Assembly: GCA_033675265.1 (NCBI GenBank)
Contig: JAUJYZ010001210.1
Span: 124,001-188,000 of the forward strand
Reading direction: 5' to 3'
Length of the DNA: 64,000 nucleotides
Source: Actinostola sp. cb2023
Lineage: Eukaryota; Cnidaria; Anthozoa; Actiniaria; Actinostolidae
The stretch's first letter is position 1. Each line of letters begins with the position of its first letter. Below are positions 10,332-21,871 of this stretch, one piece after another. The position numbers and the translations under genes are program-made. The notes beneath the pieces were generated by a model. The model saw nothing but the letters and a program-made list of their open reading frames with translations, was not told the origin of the DNA and made no database searches.

Positions 10332-11732
10332 ATAGTAACTGTAAATCTGACATAGAAAATAACCCCACTCTCATGATAGGAACCAACTGGCATTGCACAT
10401 TTCCTATCCCATGTTTCCCTCATTCTATTCCACTCACCTTGTCCATGTCCTAATATCTTATTTGCATGTTTTCATAGTTACTTTTGTATATATATCTGGA
10501 AAATTATCTAATAAATCAAATCAATCAAACATGCACAGTTACATATGTGCTTTTGCTTTGAAAAGGAAAGACATTGATTTAGTGATGCATTTAATATATA
10601 TCTTATGCTAGTAATATTATTGTTATTTTTTAATGTTCATTAGGAAAAAAGCTTGAAGATGGGTTGGGGTTAGCTGGCAAAGGAAGACTGACAGCGGTTA
10701 GGGTGGATACCCTTCAGAGTTTCTATGGTAAGGCCATCCGTGACAACAAGGGTAGTGCCGCTGGTATGTCGAAAGCCACTCATGCCATACTGAAACACTA
10801 CTCCAGTACCCCAGATTGCCCAAGACATGATGACTGCCCAAAAGGAGAAACATCCTGGTGCTCTTATAATAGGGATATAGCTACTGGTAAACAAACACAC
10901 CGGCCTATTAAGGATCCCCTACCAGAAGCAGTTGTAAAAGTCATTCAGCCTGTGTTTGACAGGCTTGGTAGCGAGACATTTTTGGTTGGGTGTGAAAACT
11001 GCCATACCCAAAACAGTAACGAGAGTCTCCACCATGTAATCTGGAGTATGGCACCCAAGGAGCAACATGTATCACAACAAGAAACAAGCCTTGCAGTTTC
11101 ATTGGGTGTCCTTATCTTCAACAGTGGGATGGAATCATGTCTGGCAAAGTTGTTTCCAGCATGTGGTCTGACAGTCTGTCCATCCATGACTGAACAGTGG
11201 CAGAAAATAGACAACAACAGGATGCAAATGTCAGATTACTATGCTCTACATTCAGTAAAGCAAAGGCGTAAGAAAAGAAAGAGACAAAAATCAAAAAAAC
11301 AGGACGGTTTTGTTCACACTGAAGGAGTTATGTACAGTTCACAGAAGTTTTATACCAGGAAATAGATTAAATGTAATTTAATATTGGTGCATTTAGAAAA
11401 ATCTCACCTGACATGGGTACAATGTAGGTTACAATAAAATTTTACATACTGCTAATAAGGAGATTCAAAAACATCAAAAATTGAAATTGTTTTGAAAATC
11501 TGAATATTATTTTTTTACAACTAAAGGTCTTGAGACAAAAAAAGAGATCTGTACTTCTATCACCTCGAGCATTGTTACATTGTTACATTTAGATATTTAT
11601 ACTAGTAGTTTCTGGTAGAAAGTGTAGTGATGCGAGTTGTGCACTGCCGTACATGTAGCTTTCAATGCATACATGTGGCTGTCCCTTGTCAGCAAGGCAC
11701 ATTTGTGGTAAAATAAAATAATAAAATGCAGT

Positions 11733-11773
11733 ATAATAATAATAATAATAATGATAATAATAATAATAATAAC
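11733..11773. repeat. (AAT)n microsatellite
   Basis: About a dozen AAT units with one ATG interruption. The flanks 11366-11732 and 11774-11971 hold no supported gene. Confidence 0.9.
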
Positions 11774-11971
11774 TTTATTACTGTCATGTGTTCTAACTTA
11801 CAAGAAACTAATTCGAGACACCTATCTATACCCACTAAAATCCCCTCCCCCTCCCGTATCTATAATAATCTGGTCATACACAGACAGCTATAGACATGTA
11901 CAAGCACTATTAAAAAGCATGCAATACTTTGCACTATTTATCATATGTTGCACGTACGCTTTTAATAGTAA

Positions 11972-13070
11972 CTAGACGCTCTATAAGCGTTCACTCGGCT
12001 GGTGGAATCATTAGTCTGCGAATACAGCCTCTTTTTGGTGGTCGCGCCGCCAAAATAAAAAGTGGCTGTATATAAACTGTGAATGTGCCAATTTTAGACT
12101 CTCCCCTCCCTCACAAGAGCGATTTTTTGTCGCCGACCGCCATGACAGTAGCATACAACACGATTGTGATTATAATAAACAGATTCTACAGTTTTTCTCA
12201 TCTTTATTGTCATTGAATCGTCATGATGAATATTTACATACAACTGCATAGCTTTCTCTACTATATCATGATCATCAAATATATTCATGGCAGCTTCTGT
12301 TGACGACAGAACGTACGATACAAGAACACTAATGCACAACAATGTCAACATTGTAAGAGACACGATCGACAAGACCACTCCAAAAGTAGTATTTTGTGAC
12401 ATATACATTGTACTAACTACAAGTAAAAGGCAAAACAATACTAAATTTATCATATTCACCTCAATGTTTACGAGTTTAAAGAGATTTTTACGTGTACTAT
12501 GATTCTTTTGGTTGGCGACTGTTGTTGAACATTTCTTGTCGTCGTTCATCAAGGTCGAGGCTTCAGCTTGATCAGTCTGGTATTCATCAGAATCGGAGTA
12601 GTACTTTTCAGTACAAGAGTTTATAGTCAAGTTTTTAGTCATAGTTTCGTCATTTGTAGTCATTTTTTTCATGGGATTTGCTCATATTTGCTCATATTTT
12701 GCTCATTTGATTTCATAGTTTGCTTTGATTTCTCTTTGATTGCTTTGAGTTCGCGGAACTGCCTGGTCCAAAATCGCTCACTGACATCTTTTAGCGTAGG
12801 CCTACCGCGAACGGCGTATGCGTTTGTAAGCATAGTGAGCGTTTGGAGAAGTAGGTGATGAAGAACTTCAAGAGACATCGTTTCAATTTTTTTCAAACCT
12901 CAGCAGTAAACTGAACTACGATCACTGAACCCAGCGAAGAACTGACTTTGGACCAATCGAATGACATGCTGCTGTCGGGCTTCCTGTGGCCGGGATGGAA
13001 TGGACGGTCTAACCGGAAAAAAAGCCTAATTTAAGACTCGGCGTCTGCCACAGGCAGCCCAGCCGAGTAA
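11972..13070 (-). mobile_element. Helentron-like non-autonomous element H1
   Basis: Read on the minus strand, the element starts TTACTCGG with a hairpin closing CCGAGTC at 13070-13026. It ends in a hairpin ACGCTTATAGAGCGT followed by CTAG at 11972. A 3' hairpin followed by CTAG and absence of target duplication fit the Helitron/Helentron class. A second copy (59637-63034) has the same ends. Two uninterrupted sites in H1, at about 12014-12021 and 12201-12216, show where the second copy was hit by other elements. Inside is a two-transmembrane ORF; no Rep or helicase is present, so it depends on another copy. Confidence 0.75.
12094..12896 (-). pseudogene. Two-transmembrane ORF carried by H1
   Basis: The product begins MKKIETMSLEVLHHLLLQ and continues RGRPTLKDVSERFW and a Lys/Gln-rich helix. 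A linker follows, then two hydrophobic segments (NLVLFCLLLVVSTMYM; VVLSIVSLTMLTLLCISV) and a cytosolic-looking tail ending CYCHGGRRQKIALVREG. One frameshift lies near 12672-12680: the other copy at 62145-62672 reads through this point, whereas it breaks elsewhere, so the parental ORF was continuous. I do not recognise the protein. It may be a captured host gene or a family-specific ORF. Confidence 0.5.
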
Positions 13071-13241
13071 TTAATATGCAGTAATTAATACAAATATGGA
13101 TTCAATGAAATAGAGAAATGTGTGTTTGGTATATATTATATACAATGTTACTGGCCAGATATCAGGAAAGATGTCGAAGCCTCATGCCATAGCACACTTG
13201 TAGAAGATAAAAGTACACCAGGATGGATCGTATAATTTGAT

Positions 13242-13730
13242 TCAGTAGTTGCCTCCTTGCCAATGGCATGGACCGGATTGGTTTGACGAAGACCAACAAA
13301 CTCGATCAGGTAGATAGGTCAGCGACAGCGTCTCTGTATCTGGGATACTGTGTCTTTCAAAAGCATCTGAAAGAAGGCTGTAGAAGTACTCCATATGTGG
13401 AACTGGACGCGACTGAGCACACAACAGCGCTGAAAACTCATAAAAGAACATTGTCTTCCCTTTGAAATGTCACTAAATTGTTCATGACCCTGACGAATGC
13501 TTCCAACAATGAATAAAGTTGCATTTGACATAATAGATTTGTAGAAAACGAACACTTTCCTGGCTTGAATCAGCGAAAAGTAAACGATATTCAAACGAGT
13601 ATTGAACGTGTTGTGAGTGTGCGCTGATCAAAAGTACCGTGGGCTCACACAAATCATCTCCATGCCGTGAAATGCAGTCGAGATTCTCGTTGCATCCACA
13701 TAAGTGCCCAGATCTCACACGACCACACAT
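13242..13730 (-). pseudogene. Decayed cysteine-peptidase-like ORF with GRQC motif
   Basis: Minus-strand frame 13594-13445 reads QGHEQFSDISKGRQCSFMSF. Frame 13445-13242 continues FSALLCAQS and then SIPDTETLSLTYLPDR, after a one-base shift. An upstream frame (to 13730) may carry the N-terminal part. A GRQC-type Cys followed by a hydrophobic helix recalls OTU/C76-like peptidase domains found in large transposon proteins. That assignment is from memory of motif style and is weak. The ORF lies between H1 and gene B and is not expressible as it stands. Confidence 0.35.
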
Positions 13731-13802
13731 GACACAGGAACTCCGTCAAGATTAGTTTCGCTGCTCGCTACGCTCGCAGCAATAATTATGACCAAATGAA
13801 GT

Positions 13803-14964
13803 TCATTTTGCAATATTTGGTGGTACAGCCATGCCTTGACAAAATTCCTCCATTGTTACTTGATATGCATCCTGATATAAAGCAATAAATAAATGTCATA
13901 AAGTGATTCCAATAAACCTGGGCATTACTAACTGAACTAATGCACATTATTAGACACTCACTATTGTTTTATTTTGTTTATTTGCATCTAATAAACACTG
14001 ACAACCAACCAGTAGTGTCCAGGTTTATTGGAATCACTAACATAATGAGCTAAGCTTATTGTGTTTGTAGCATGTAACACTTTATAAATTACAACATAAT
14101 AAATGATTATAAATGATCCGGTTCTTCAGCTGTTGTTGTGCAATGATGTCATACCGCAAACGGCAAGCATGATAAACCAAACTTTTATGCAAGAGTGAGG
14201 GAGATGATTGTAATCCCTATGTGGAATAAACCCTTGTACTATACGTCGATAAAATTTATATACCTCGCATATCTCTCCTTTGACATCACCAGGAACAAGT
14301 GCTCGAATATATGCAAGCAATTCAGGTGGAAAACCATATTCTGCATCCTCGGGACCAATCTCTTTCTCCTGTAATCAAAATTACAATTAGAATGCTGAAA
14401 ATAAATATTGATACAAATACAAGAAACTGTGTTTCCAGTCGGCTTTCAGTACAGGAAATAAGGGCCGAAGTGTAAACAAGAAGTCAAGATTCAGTGCGCT
14501 GATACGTACGTATGACTGACAAAATTAATAATTACTTGTATCATTTCACGCTAGAGACCATTGCAGATATATTTCTAGGTTTTCATACTTACAATTAGAG
14601 CATATGCCCAACAACAATTCTGTTGATAACAGATTCTTTTCGGGGGTTTGCCCCTCCGTTTACCACTTGTACTTGTCTCCAGAGACTCCGCAAATCCAAA
14701 ACCATCGAAACTGGAATAGAAACACTGGAATAGAAAAAGGAAAAGGTAAAGTAATACATTTATAATCCGAATTCATTAGTTCATCGATCTCTAAACATTT
14801 TATATAGATGCGGTAAAGAAACTCACTTACCGGCAACTTTCCATTTTAGATATCAGCGTTTCTTTGGCTGCCGAAACATCAATTTCAATCTCTTGCTCGT
14901 CTTTCTTCTTTGGGCGCCGTGATTTCTTCTTGTCACTCTTCGGTGCACTTTTCTTTTTCCCCAT
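13803..14964 (-). CDS. Gene B: paralogue of gene A, four exons
   Basis: Exons (minus strand) 14964-14831, 14710-14593, 14368-14264 and 13871-13803 join in frame to 141 aa ending in TGA. Phases are 2, 0 and 0, as in gene A. The protein has a lysine-rich start (MGKKKSAPKSDKKKSRRPKK), an acidic stretch (EQEIEIDVSAAKETLI), FDGFGF, a Cys-containing segment ending CCWAYALI, then EKEIGPEDAEYGFPPEL, YIRALVPGDVKGE and MEEFCQGMAVPPNIAK. It stays open despite clear divergence from gene A, implying that selection kept it for some time. It is convergent to the Mutator-like transposase gene at 8.4-11.4 kb, separated by H1. Function unknown. Confidence 0.75.
13902..14038. repeat. Foldback element in gene B intron 3
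   Basis: AGTGATTCCAATAAACCTGG at 13902 is repeated as a perfect inverse at 14019-14038. Confidence 0.85.
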
Positions 14965-15828
14965 ATCAATTCAAGTAATTTTCAGTCTAACTTTGAGCGG
15001 CACAAAACACTACTAACATTAAAGTCTATGTCCCACGCGTTCGCTTCACGACGCATGTAGAATCAGTTTGGCGGGAATGTTCTGACACAAATAGTCTATG
15101 ATGACCTCCGTGACCTCATAATGGGATAACGATTCTGATTGGAAAAGAAGGTGTTGCAGCCGGTAAATGGCGGAAATGAGGTGACTTCTGTTTACACAAC
15201 TTTGGAAGCTTATTTCTCTGAAGTATATTTTGCAGTGAAGCTCGACATCAACGTGAATTAATAGGGTATCTAGAAACGTCTAATTTCCACGAAATTTGGC
15301 ACACACCATCTTTAGTATTTGTTTTTCCTGTGCTTTTGTGGGCTTTTTGATTTCGCTTTAAATTTCGAGTTATTAGCGTTCATATTACATCAAACTTTGA
15401 ATGCTTGTCATTTTTTTTAGGAATGAAATGTCGAAAATCCCCGACACAATTTTGGAAAACAATACCTGGTGATAGAGATTCAGCATTCAGATTCATATTT
15501 GACCATAACTGGAGCGCTGGTAATTCGATTTTATGAAAGCTTCCATTTTTCGGAATCGGGCCTTCTTTCTCATTGGGATTAAAACTTTTACGATTCTTTA
15601 TTATTTCATGGTTTTCTACGGTTCTTAAGCTTTACTATGATATATAGTTTTCTATAGTTTAGCCTTTTGTGTTGCGTACAGAAGTTCTGAAGCGCATGAC
15701 ACCCGCTAACCATATCCTTAAGTTCTCTCGTGGTGTGGCTATCGGTTCTGGAAGTGCTTCGCAGAACTGGGCCACTTTGCCACTATTTAAAGTCTTTTAT
15801 TGTCATGTTTTCACCACAGAAGCCCCCA
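14965..15828. other. Upstream region of gene B up to the 8-kb transposon
   Basis: No ORF of note. It holds the upstream block shared with gene A (15256) and ACCATATCCTTAA at 15712, which resembles part of repeat X. It ends in the target sequence of the 8-kb transposon. Confidence 0.45.
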
Positions 15829-15858
15829 CACGGTGGGCACAAAATGCTTCAAAATCGC
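15829..15858 (+). repeat. Left terminal inverted repeat of the 8-kb transposon
   Basis: 30 bp identical to the inverse of 23873-23902. Preceded by the target duplication CCA. Confidence 0.92.
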
Positions 15859-16284
15859 TAAGGTAAATCGTTACATTTTTTTTAATGGTCGCGCGCATAT
15901 TTCGGGAGACTGGTACCGAATTCGAACTTCCGCTTTTCGTACAGATTTGAGGCCTTATATCTGCTTGGGGTTCCTTTGTAAATATTCCATATTTGGAAGT
16001 ATTGAATAACATGACACAGAGCTGTGTTGATTCCAAAATGGCTGAAATCGACAGGAGATTTCGCGCGAAGTGAACTAGTTTGTATCTACCATTCGTAATC
16101 ATGGCGTGATTCTCTTCTGGATTTCAAATATGTCAACATTTTAACTTCAAATAACTTCTTTGATTCATCGACATTGCAAAGTCTGTTTAATGTTTGAAAA
16201 AGATCAGTTCTTTCGCTTCAATCGTATGTTTTTTTGTTTTGTGATTTTCGCCTCTGGAACTTCAACATTAATTTATTATAAATC

Positions 16285-18725
16285 ATGCCGCTGAAGAAGG
16301 CCACCATATTCAAACGATTCAATGTCGGTGGTTACATGAAGCTGAAAAGGAAAGAATCGGAGGCGATCGCACAGAAGAAGATTGAGTTGGGGAGGAAAGC
16401 TGCTCAATTCAAGCGATTAGATAACAAGGTAAGCTTAAAGTCACCTGTTTTAGTTTTAATTTATTTATGTCCTAAGCTACTTATTCAGTTTATTTGTTAT
16501 TAACTTATAACCTTAGGTAGCAAACTTAGTCAATGAAATAGAAGAGAGACAGTCAATCGCAGAAGAGTTGAGCAGGCCAAGTACTTCAGGTTTTATATCA
16601 GAGAGGGGTCAGTCACGCAGAAGGCAAACACCAACAGGAAGCGCGTTAGGAGCAAGCACAGCTAGAAAAAGAAGAGCAGAGACTATCCAAGCAGCAACAG
16701 AAATACATGGAGGGAGTCAGGAAGATCAGAGACCAGTTACAATTGGATTAATAGAAACATTAGATAAAAGTAATGTAGATGATACATTAGAAGGGATAGA
16801 CAACTCTAAAAAGCTAAAACACATTGTCTTTCCTAGGTTGTACAAAAAAACATCTCAAAGAATTTGAAAAGTCTGACACCAACATGACAAGATCTATAGC
16901 TGTTTATTATAGTAAGGGGGTTATGGGGAAGAAGAAATATAGGTCTATTTATAAAGCATCCTCCTATAAGCGGTCCTTTAGAAAGAAGCAGGCTGTTCGT
17001 ATAACTGTTTCTAGCTGCCCAGTTCCTAGACTTGTACCATATCATAAACTCATTGATTTTACTAAGACTATTGATATAGGTAAGTTGTATAGTGTGCGTG
17101 AAACTATCTGTAGTGATTTACCAGAACAACAAAAAGTTAATGGCTGCTATCGCAATCTGGAAGAGCTTCTGTTAAGGTTAGCCAAATTCTACCTTACATA
17201 TGATAAAGATAATCTGTTGACATTTGGTGATGCTAACACATTTCATGTTGCTTTAGGAGGGGATGGCGCTCCTTTTGGTAAGGATGAAACTGCCTGTGCT
17301 TGGCTTGTAAGTCTCCTTAATATCGGTCAACGAGTATTGAGCAGTAATGAAAATGTTCTACTTTTTGGGGCCAACTGCACAGAGAACTGTTTACCAGTTA
17401 CAAGATTTACCAAGCAGCTCATTAAAGACATTCTGAGAATCGAGAAGACTGTATATCCTTTAACTTGTGGTGATCAAACATACCATATTAAATTTAGAAT
17501 ATCAGAACTACCAAATGACATGAAGATGTTAGCATATTTAGGTGGAGAATTGAGCAATAGTGCTCGATATTTTTCATCTTTTGCAGATGTCAACACAAGC
17601 AATTTAGCTAAGAGCAATGGGACATTTGGCAAACATGCATCTGACACATGGAAACCATGGGACTACAACCAAAGGATCCTAGTAGCAACGTCTGTTGAAA
17701 AACTAAAAAAAAGTCTCGAAAACAAGAAAATTTCAGAAACAACTAAACGATCAAAGATAACAACTCATATTGGAGAGAGAAGAAGTAGACAAGAGTTTCC
17801 CCCATTGGTATCCAACCTAATTGACAGAGCCCATGTTGAGCCTTTACATTTAAAAAACAATGCTTGTGCTTTAGCGAATAGATATCTGGTAAATATAGCT
17901 TGTGGGTCATCAATGATTTCTAATTCTGTTTCATCTTTTGCACAGGTTCCTACAACTACTCCGTTTTATAGATATGTTGATGTTCTGAGATCAAAGTGCA
18001 ATCTTTCTAGATTAGCAAAAAAGGTGATTAGATGGTTTAATGAAACAAAGGGAAATGGGAAACACTTTGATTACCGCTTTACAGGTAAAGATTCCAGAAT
18101 GTTTCTTTATAATTTTATGTATATAATAGATGTCCTTGAACAAACTACGAAAGATGCATATTGTTTTAAGCTTCATGCTCTTGCTTTTGTTTGCCTTTGC
18201 CTTCGTGACGCTGTTGCTCTTTTCAATCGTATGAACATCAACACAAATCAGGTAAGTGAGCTTAAAGAGCTCTGTAAGAATTATTTTCATGTTCACACTT
18301 TGTTTTTTGAGGTAAACCCCACTGTATGGACCCTTGGCCATATTGTTCCAGCACACACAGAGGACATGCTGAGTAAATATGGTGTTGGTCTAGGCATGAA
18401 CTCTATGGAGGGTAGGGAGGCAAAGCACTTGGCAATTGCTAGATATAGTATCAACACAATATACAATGAGCGCTGGCAGCAAATCTTTCGCCATGAATTC
18501 ATCTCACTCATTTGGTTACGCGAGCAAGGTTATGGAGATGCAATCTCCCAATCTCCAATGGTTTCCTATATCCCCAAAAGAACTGAAGACTCAAATTTTT
18601 GCTACTGTGGTCTTGAGAAGCTTTCTATTTCAGATAGCCAGTGCAGATTCTGCAGCAACAGTCTGAGAGAAAAGATCAGGGTAAGTGCCAAGGAAGGTAA
18701 GATTCATTGTGGTTTAAGATTTTAA
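16285..18725 (+). CDS. DDE-type transposase-like protein of the 8-kb transposon
   Basis: Exons 16285-16428, 16517-16769 and 16837-18725 join in frame (phases 0 and 1) to about 760 aa. The N terminus is basic and helical (MPLKKATIFKRFNVGGYMKL), followed by a low-complexity linker with RKRR. The large domain shows LGGDGAPFGKDE (Asp near 17262), LIDRAHVEPLHLKNNA (Asp near 17822) and MNSMEGREAKH (Glu near 18408), a plausible DDE triad. A zinc-ribbon-like CYCG then CRFC end lies near 18600-18655. Second-gene position, terminal repeats and a CAC start suggest a CMC- or KDZ-related enzyme, but I cannot assign the superfamily. All three exons are open. A strong donor (CAGG/GTAAGT near 18680) could lead to a further 3' exon. 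Confidence 0.75.
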
Positions 18726-18759
18726 AAGTAAACTAATGCATGAATCAATGTTACACGTA

Positions 18760-19472
18760 CCGTATTCACCGGCAGTCCGTATTCAAGTCGCACTCGCAGA
18801 TAAGCCACACCCCGAGTTTGGCAATGCAAATTTTGGAAAATTTTTTTTTACTCGGGCACTTCTGGAGGAAGCCCGAGTTATAAAATGGGCATTCTTTTTT
18901 TCCCGTTGGCCACAAATGGGTCAAATAGTTTCAGAGCGCGTATCGAATTAAATCCTAAGTATTATTGCTTGCGCCGAAGGGCCCGAGCTACTCAGTGTTG
19001 TGCAGTTCACATCATACAATGAGCACAACCGAACTCCTTACGGTTGCTTGGAACGATACAGATCAGAGAAGATTAGCAAGTTATCAGTTCTACATGTAAA
19101 ATCTAAGGTTCATAAGCATGCATGTGAGAATGTTATGTTTGAGACACTTGATTGACATATGCTGTGTGAATCAACCTGCTCATCAATGAAAAACACTTTA
19201 AAATAGCAAACCGTTAGGTCTTGTAGTAACACAATTAAAAGGTGTTAGCACCTGTTAATTTTCCTGTTTAACGTCTAACCAACGGCCAATGCTTTTAGGA
19301 ATAACTAATAGTAATCAACACATGAATGATGTGCGTACTCTTTTATACTTTTATGTTAATTTTATGTAAATTTCTGGTTCCAATTCCCGATGTTCTCGCA
19401 GAAAAGCCGCACCTCCAAATTTGGATCGTGATATTCGGAAAAAATGTGTGGCTTATTCGCCGGTGAATATGG
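18760..19472. repeat. MITE with TATTCACCGGC ends
   Basis: CGTATTCACCGGC at 18761 is matched by the inverse at 19459-19472, and GATAAGCCACACC at 18800 by its inverse near 19445. It sits directly downstream of the transposase gene. Contains the Helentron-like end at 18848. Confidence 0.6.
18848..18890 (+). repeat. Helentron-like 5' terminal hairpin (orphan)
   Basis: TTACTCGGGC closes with GCCCGAGTTATAAAATGGGC, the same 5' signature as H1, H2 and the 49.4-kb copy. I found no matching 3' hairpin nearby. Confidence 0.6.
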
Positions 19473-19775
19473 TAACTCCCTACCCTCGTGGTTCTACTTG
19501 AGTTTTGAACAGTTTGTGATGTCATGTCCACTGTCAATAAGAGTACAGACAATGGAAAACCACCTGCGATTTGTTAAACTTGATAACTAAGGGCTGCATC
19601 GGTGTGTGATGATAAAAGGAAGGATAAAAGGGAAAAGGAAATTTGTAAAAATAGTAATTTACTCTACTGACAATTTAAGCCCTAGTCCTTCTCAACTCTC
19701 TTTTTCAAGTTTACTTGTGTAGTGTATTGGGTTCCCTGTGCCATGCCGATGGGTTGTATTGCTTCATTTCATTAG

Positions 19776-19955
19776 ACATCACTTCCGGTCTTGTGAAGAC
19801 TTTTCATCAGCTGAATTGCACCTTTTCAATAGAATACTCTTGTGCTTGATAGCACATGGAGGGCAGTGTTTGCGCACGTAATATGAAGGCAAATAATGAG
19901 ATTCAAGAAGTTTTAACAGCTGATTGAAACCAAGCATTGAAGCAATACTAAGATG
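19776..19955 (+). repeat. Fragment of the 25-kb retroposon-like repeat
   Basis: TTTTCATCAGCTGAATTGCA, ATAGAATACTC, GGAGGGCAGTGTTTG and ATTGAAACCAAGCA match, in order, the repeat at 25432-26268. A more diverged piece lies around 21120-21260. Confidence 0.65.
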
Positions 19956-20169
19956 GTGACCATAGTAAGGATACCATTGAGCCATACATGTAGTTGAATC
20001 TGGTATTTACTTAGTTTAATATACAATGTAGACCATCGGATATAACAACTCTGACAAAGGGTTAAGACTCGTTACGTCAGTAAATAATTTACTATTTTTA
20101 CATTGTGTTACAAATTTCCTTTTACCCATCCTAAGATAAAATATTGTTGAACATCAGTAAACATAATGT

Positions 20170-20188
20170 CCCCCCCCCCCCCCCCCCC
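20170..20188. repeat. Poly-C tract
   Basis: Nineteen C followed by seven A. Regions 19956-20169 and 20189-21543 hold no supported gene; length in the assembly is uncertain. Confidence 0.8.
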
Positions 20189-21543
20189 AAAAAAAGTCCA
20201 CCCAAATTTAGGGTATACTTTTACATGTGTCTGCTTCAAGATTGATACATGTGTTGTGCTTTACAACAGTTATACGTGTATGTCCAGTTGATATATAACA
20301 ACAATAAATAAGTATTATCGGTAAGTACTAAGTATTAGTAATTAAGTACAAACAAATAATTAACAAATACAACAGGTTTTTCCATGCTCCGTTCAGTAAT
20401 ACAGCACTCAGGAAGTGACGAGAGCATGAAAGAAGTGTAGGGAGAGCACGAGCAGTAGGCGAACAGGAATGGTGAGAAAAATGGCAAGAAAGTTGAGGAT
20501 TCTGTTGTGTTTGAATAACATTTTAGCGAATGAAGTGCATGCGCTACTGATGCCAGTTACGCCATCGAACGCGCGCTTTGGTTTGTTTTCTTCAGCATTT
20601 TGGATCAAACCAAAACGCCAAGAAATAGCGTCATCAAACCGTGCTCCGTTCTCTGATACAGCCAGTTTTCAGCCAAACAGAGCGCACGGATTGACTTGAC
20701 TATATAACAATGCTAAACAAGTTGATATAGTTACTGTAAAATCAAAGGGGTTTATGATATATGGTACCACAAGACTAGGAAACTGGGAACTAATTTCTGC
20801 AATCTTTATCTCTAACTTGAATTCAAAGAGAGAATTTTAAAGCTAAAGATGTGCTAGAAATAGCTTTATGTGCAGCGTCTGTGTTCTTAAATTGCCACAG
20901 TGGTTATTAGTACCGGTATATTACTCTTTTAATTTGTTATATACATTGTATTTACCACAATAACCTGTCCTTAGTAACCTGTCATCTGTACATTGTTAGC
21001 AAAGACCAGTGTTGCTATGGCAACAATCTGCTAACTGAGTTATATGGAAATATGAAGGTTCTGGTCATATAACAAATTCATTTTTAGTGTTCAGCGGGAC
21101 AAAAACAGTTGCTTGTTTTAATTAGACATCATTTCTGGTTTCTAGAGGGATTTTGCCTGCTAAAACCAATCTTTCAAAGGATTATGCTTTCTGATCAGTT
21201 GCTTGTGCAATGTTTACCCATCATTTGAAGCTAGATTACTGATTGAAAAACAAGCAATTGGGTTTACTTTAAGTAAGATTTAGTAAGACTATATGACAAG
21301 AAATCCATATACATGTACATGTAGGATGGATGACAAAGCAAACAACAACAAAATACAACAAAAATCAAATTGTATTTAATAAATATGTAATGTACAAGTA
21401 CACGTTGGTCTAGTACACAACAGTTAAAACTGTTGCTTTCTTTTCTTGACTGTTCACAGGTTTGTAAAAAGTTTGTAAAACTAAAATCACTATGGGTTTT
21501 AGCTTATTTATTCTATAAGAGAATATATCTTGTTGGTGCAATA

Positions 21544-21871
21544 GAAAAATATATTTATAGAGCACGTTTAAATATTATCTTATTTATTATCTCATGTGTA
21601 AAGAGAACACATTTTTACTTACCGGTATTTAGCGAAAAATATATTTATAGAGCACGTTTAAATATTATCTTATTTATTATCTCATGTGTAAAGAGAACAC
21701 ATTTTTACTTATTTAGCGAAAAATATATTTATAGAGCACGTTTAAATATTATCTTATTTATTATCTCATGTGTAAAGAGAACACATTTTTACTTATTTAA
21801 CGAAAAATATATTTATAGAGCACGTTTAAATATTATCTTATTTATTATCTCATGTGCAAAGAGAACACATT
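21544..21871. repeat. 84-bp tandem repeat, about four copies
   Basis: Units start at 21544, 21634, 21718 and 21802 (90, 84, 84 and a partial unit) with GAAAAATATATTTATAGAGC. Because 84 is a multiple of three the frame stays open through all copies, which is not evidence of coding. Confidence 0.9.

Larger units (their letters stand above)
8425..11365 (+). pseudogene. Mutator-like transposase gene, three exons, internal deletion
   Basis: Exon 1 runs 8425-9172, exon 2 9693-9915 and exon 3 10644-11365, all with GT-AG borders and consistent phase. The start is the first ATG (MSKKVEKFTWSRSRRK, basic). A zinc ribbon follows (CCNKCGG, then LECRKQGC). The catalytic domain shows Asp in VSLDGSWNTRGW, Asp in VGDGDSKSY and Glu in NSNESLHHVIW, in the DDE order of Mutator-like transposases. 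ETSLAVSLGVLIFNSGM follows, then a basic C-terminal tail (KQRRKKRKRQKSKKQ), a likely nuclear signal. Two problems mark it as defective: the frame changes near 8855-8880, and the roughly 100-residue segment usual in this family between the zinc ribbon and the first Asp is missing. Introns contain MITEs. Confidence 0.8.

Noticed and set aside
15712..15724. Right terminal repeat of the Mutator-like element (ACCATATCCTTAA, matching the inverse at 8059-8071)
   Set aside because: Only 13 bp match and the surrounding sequence does not align, so I do not call element ends from it.
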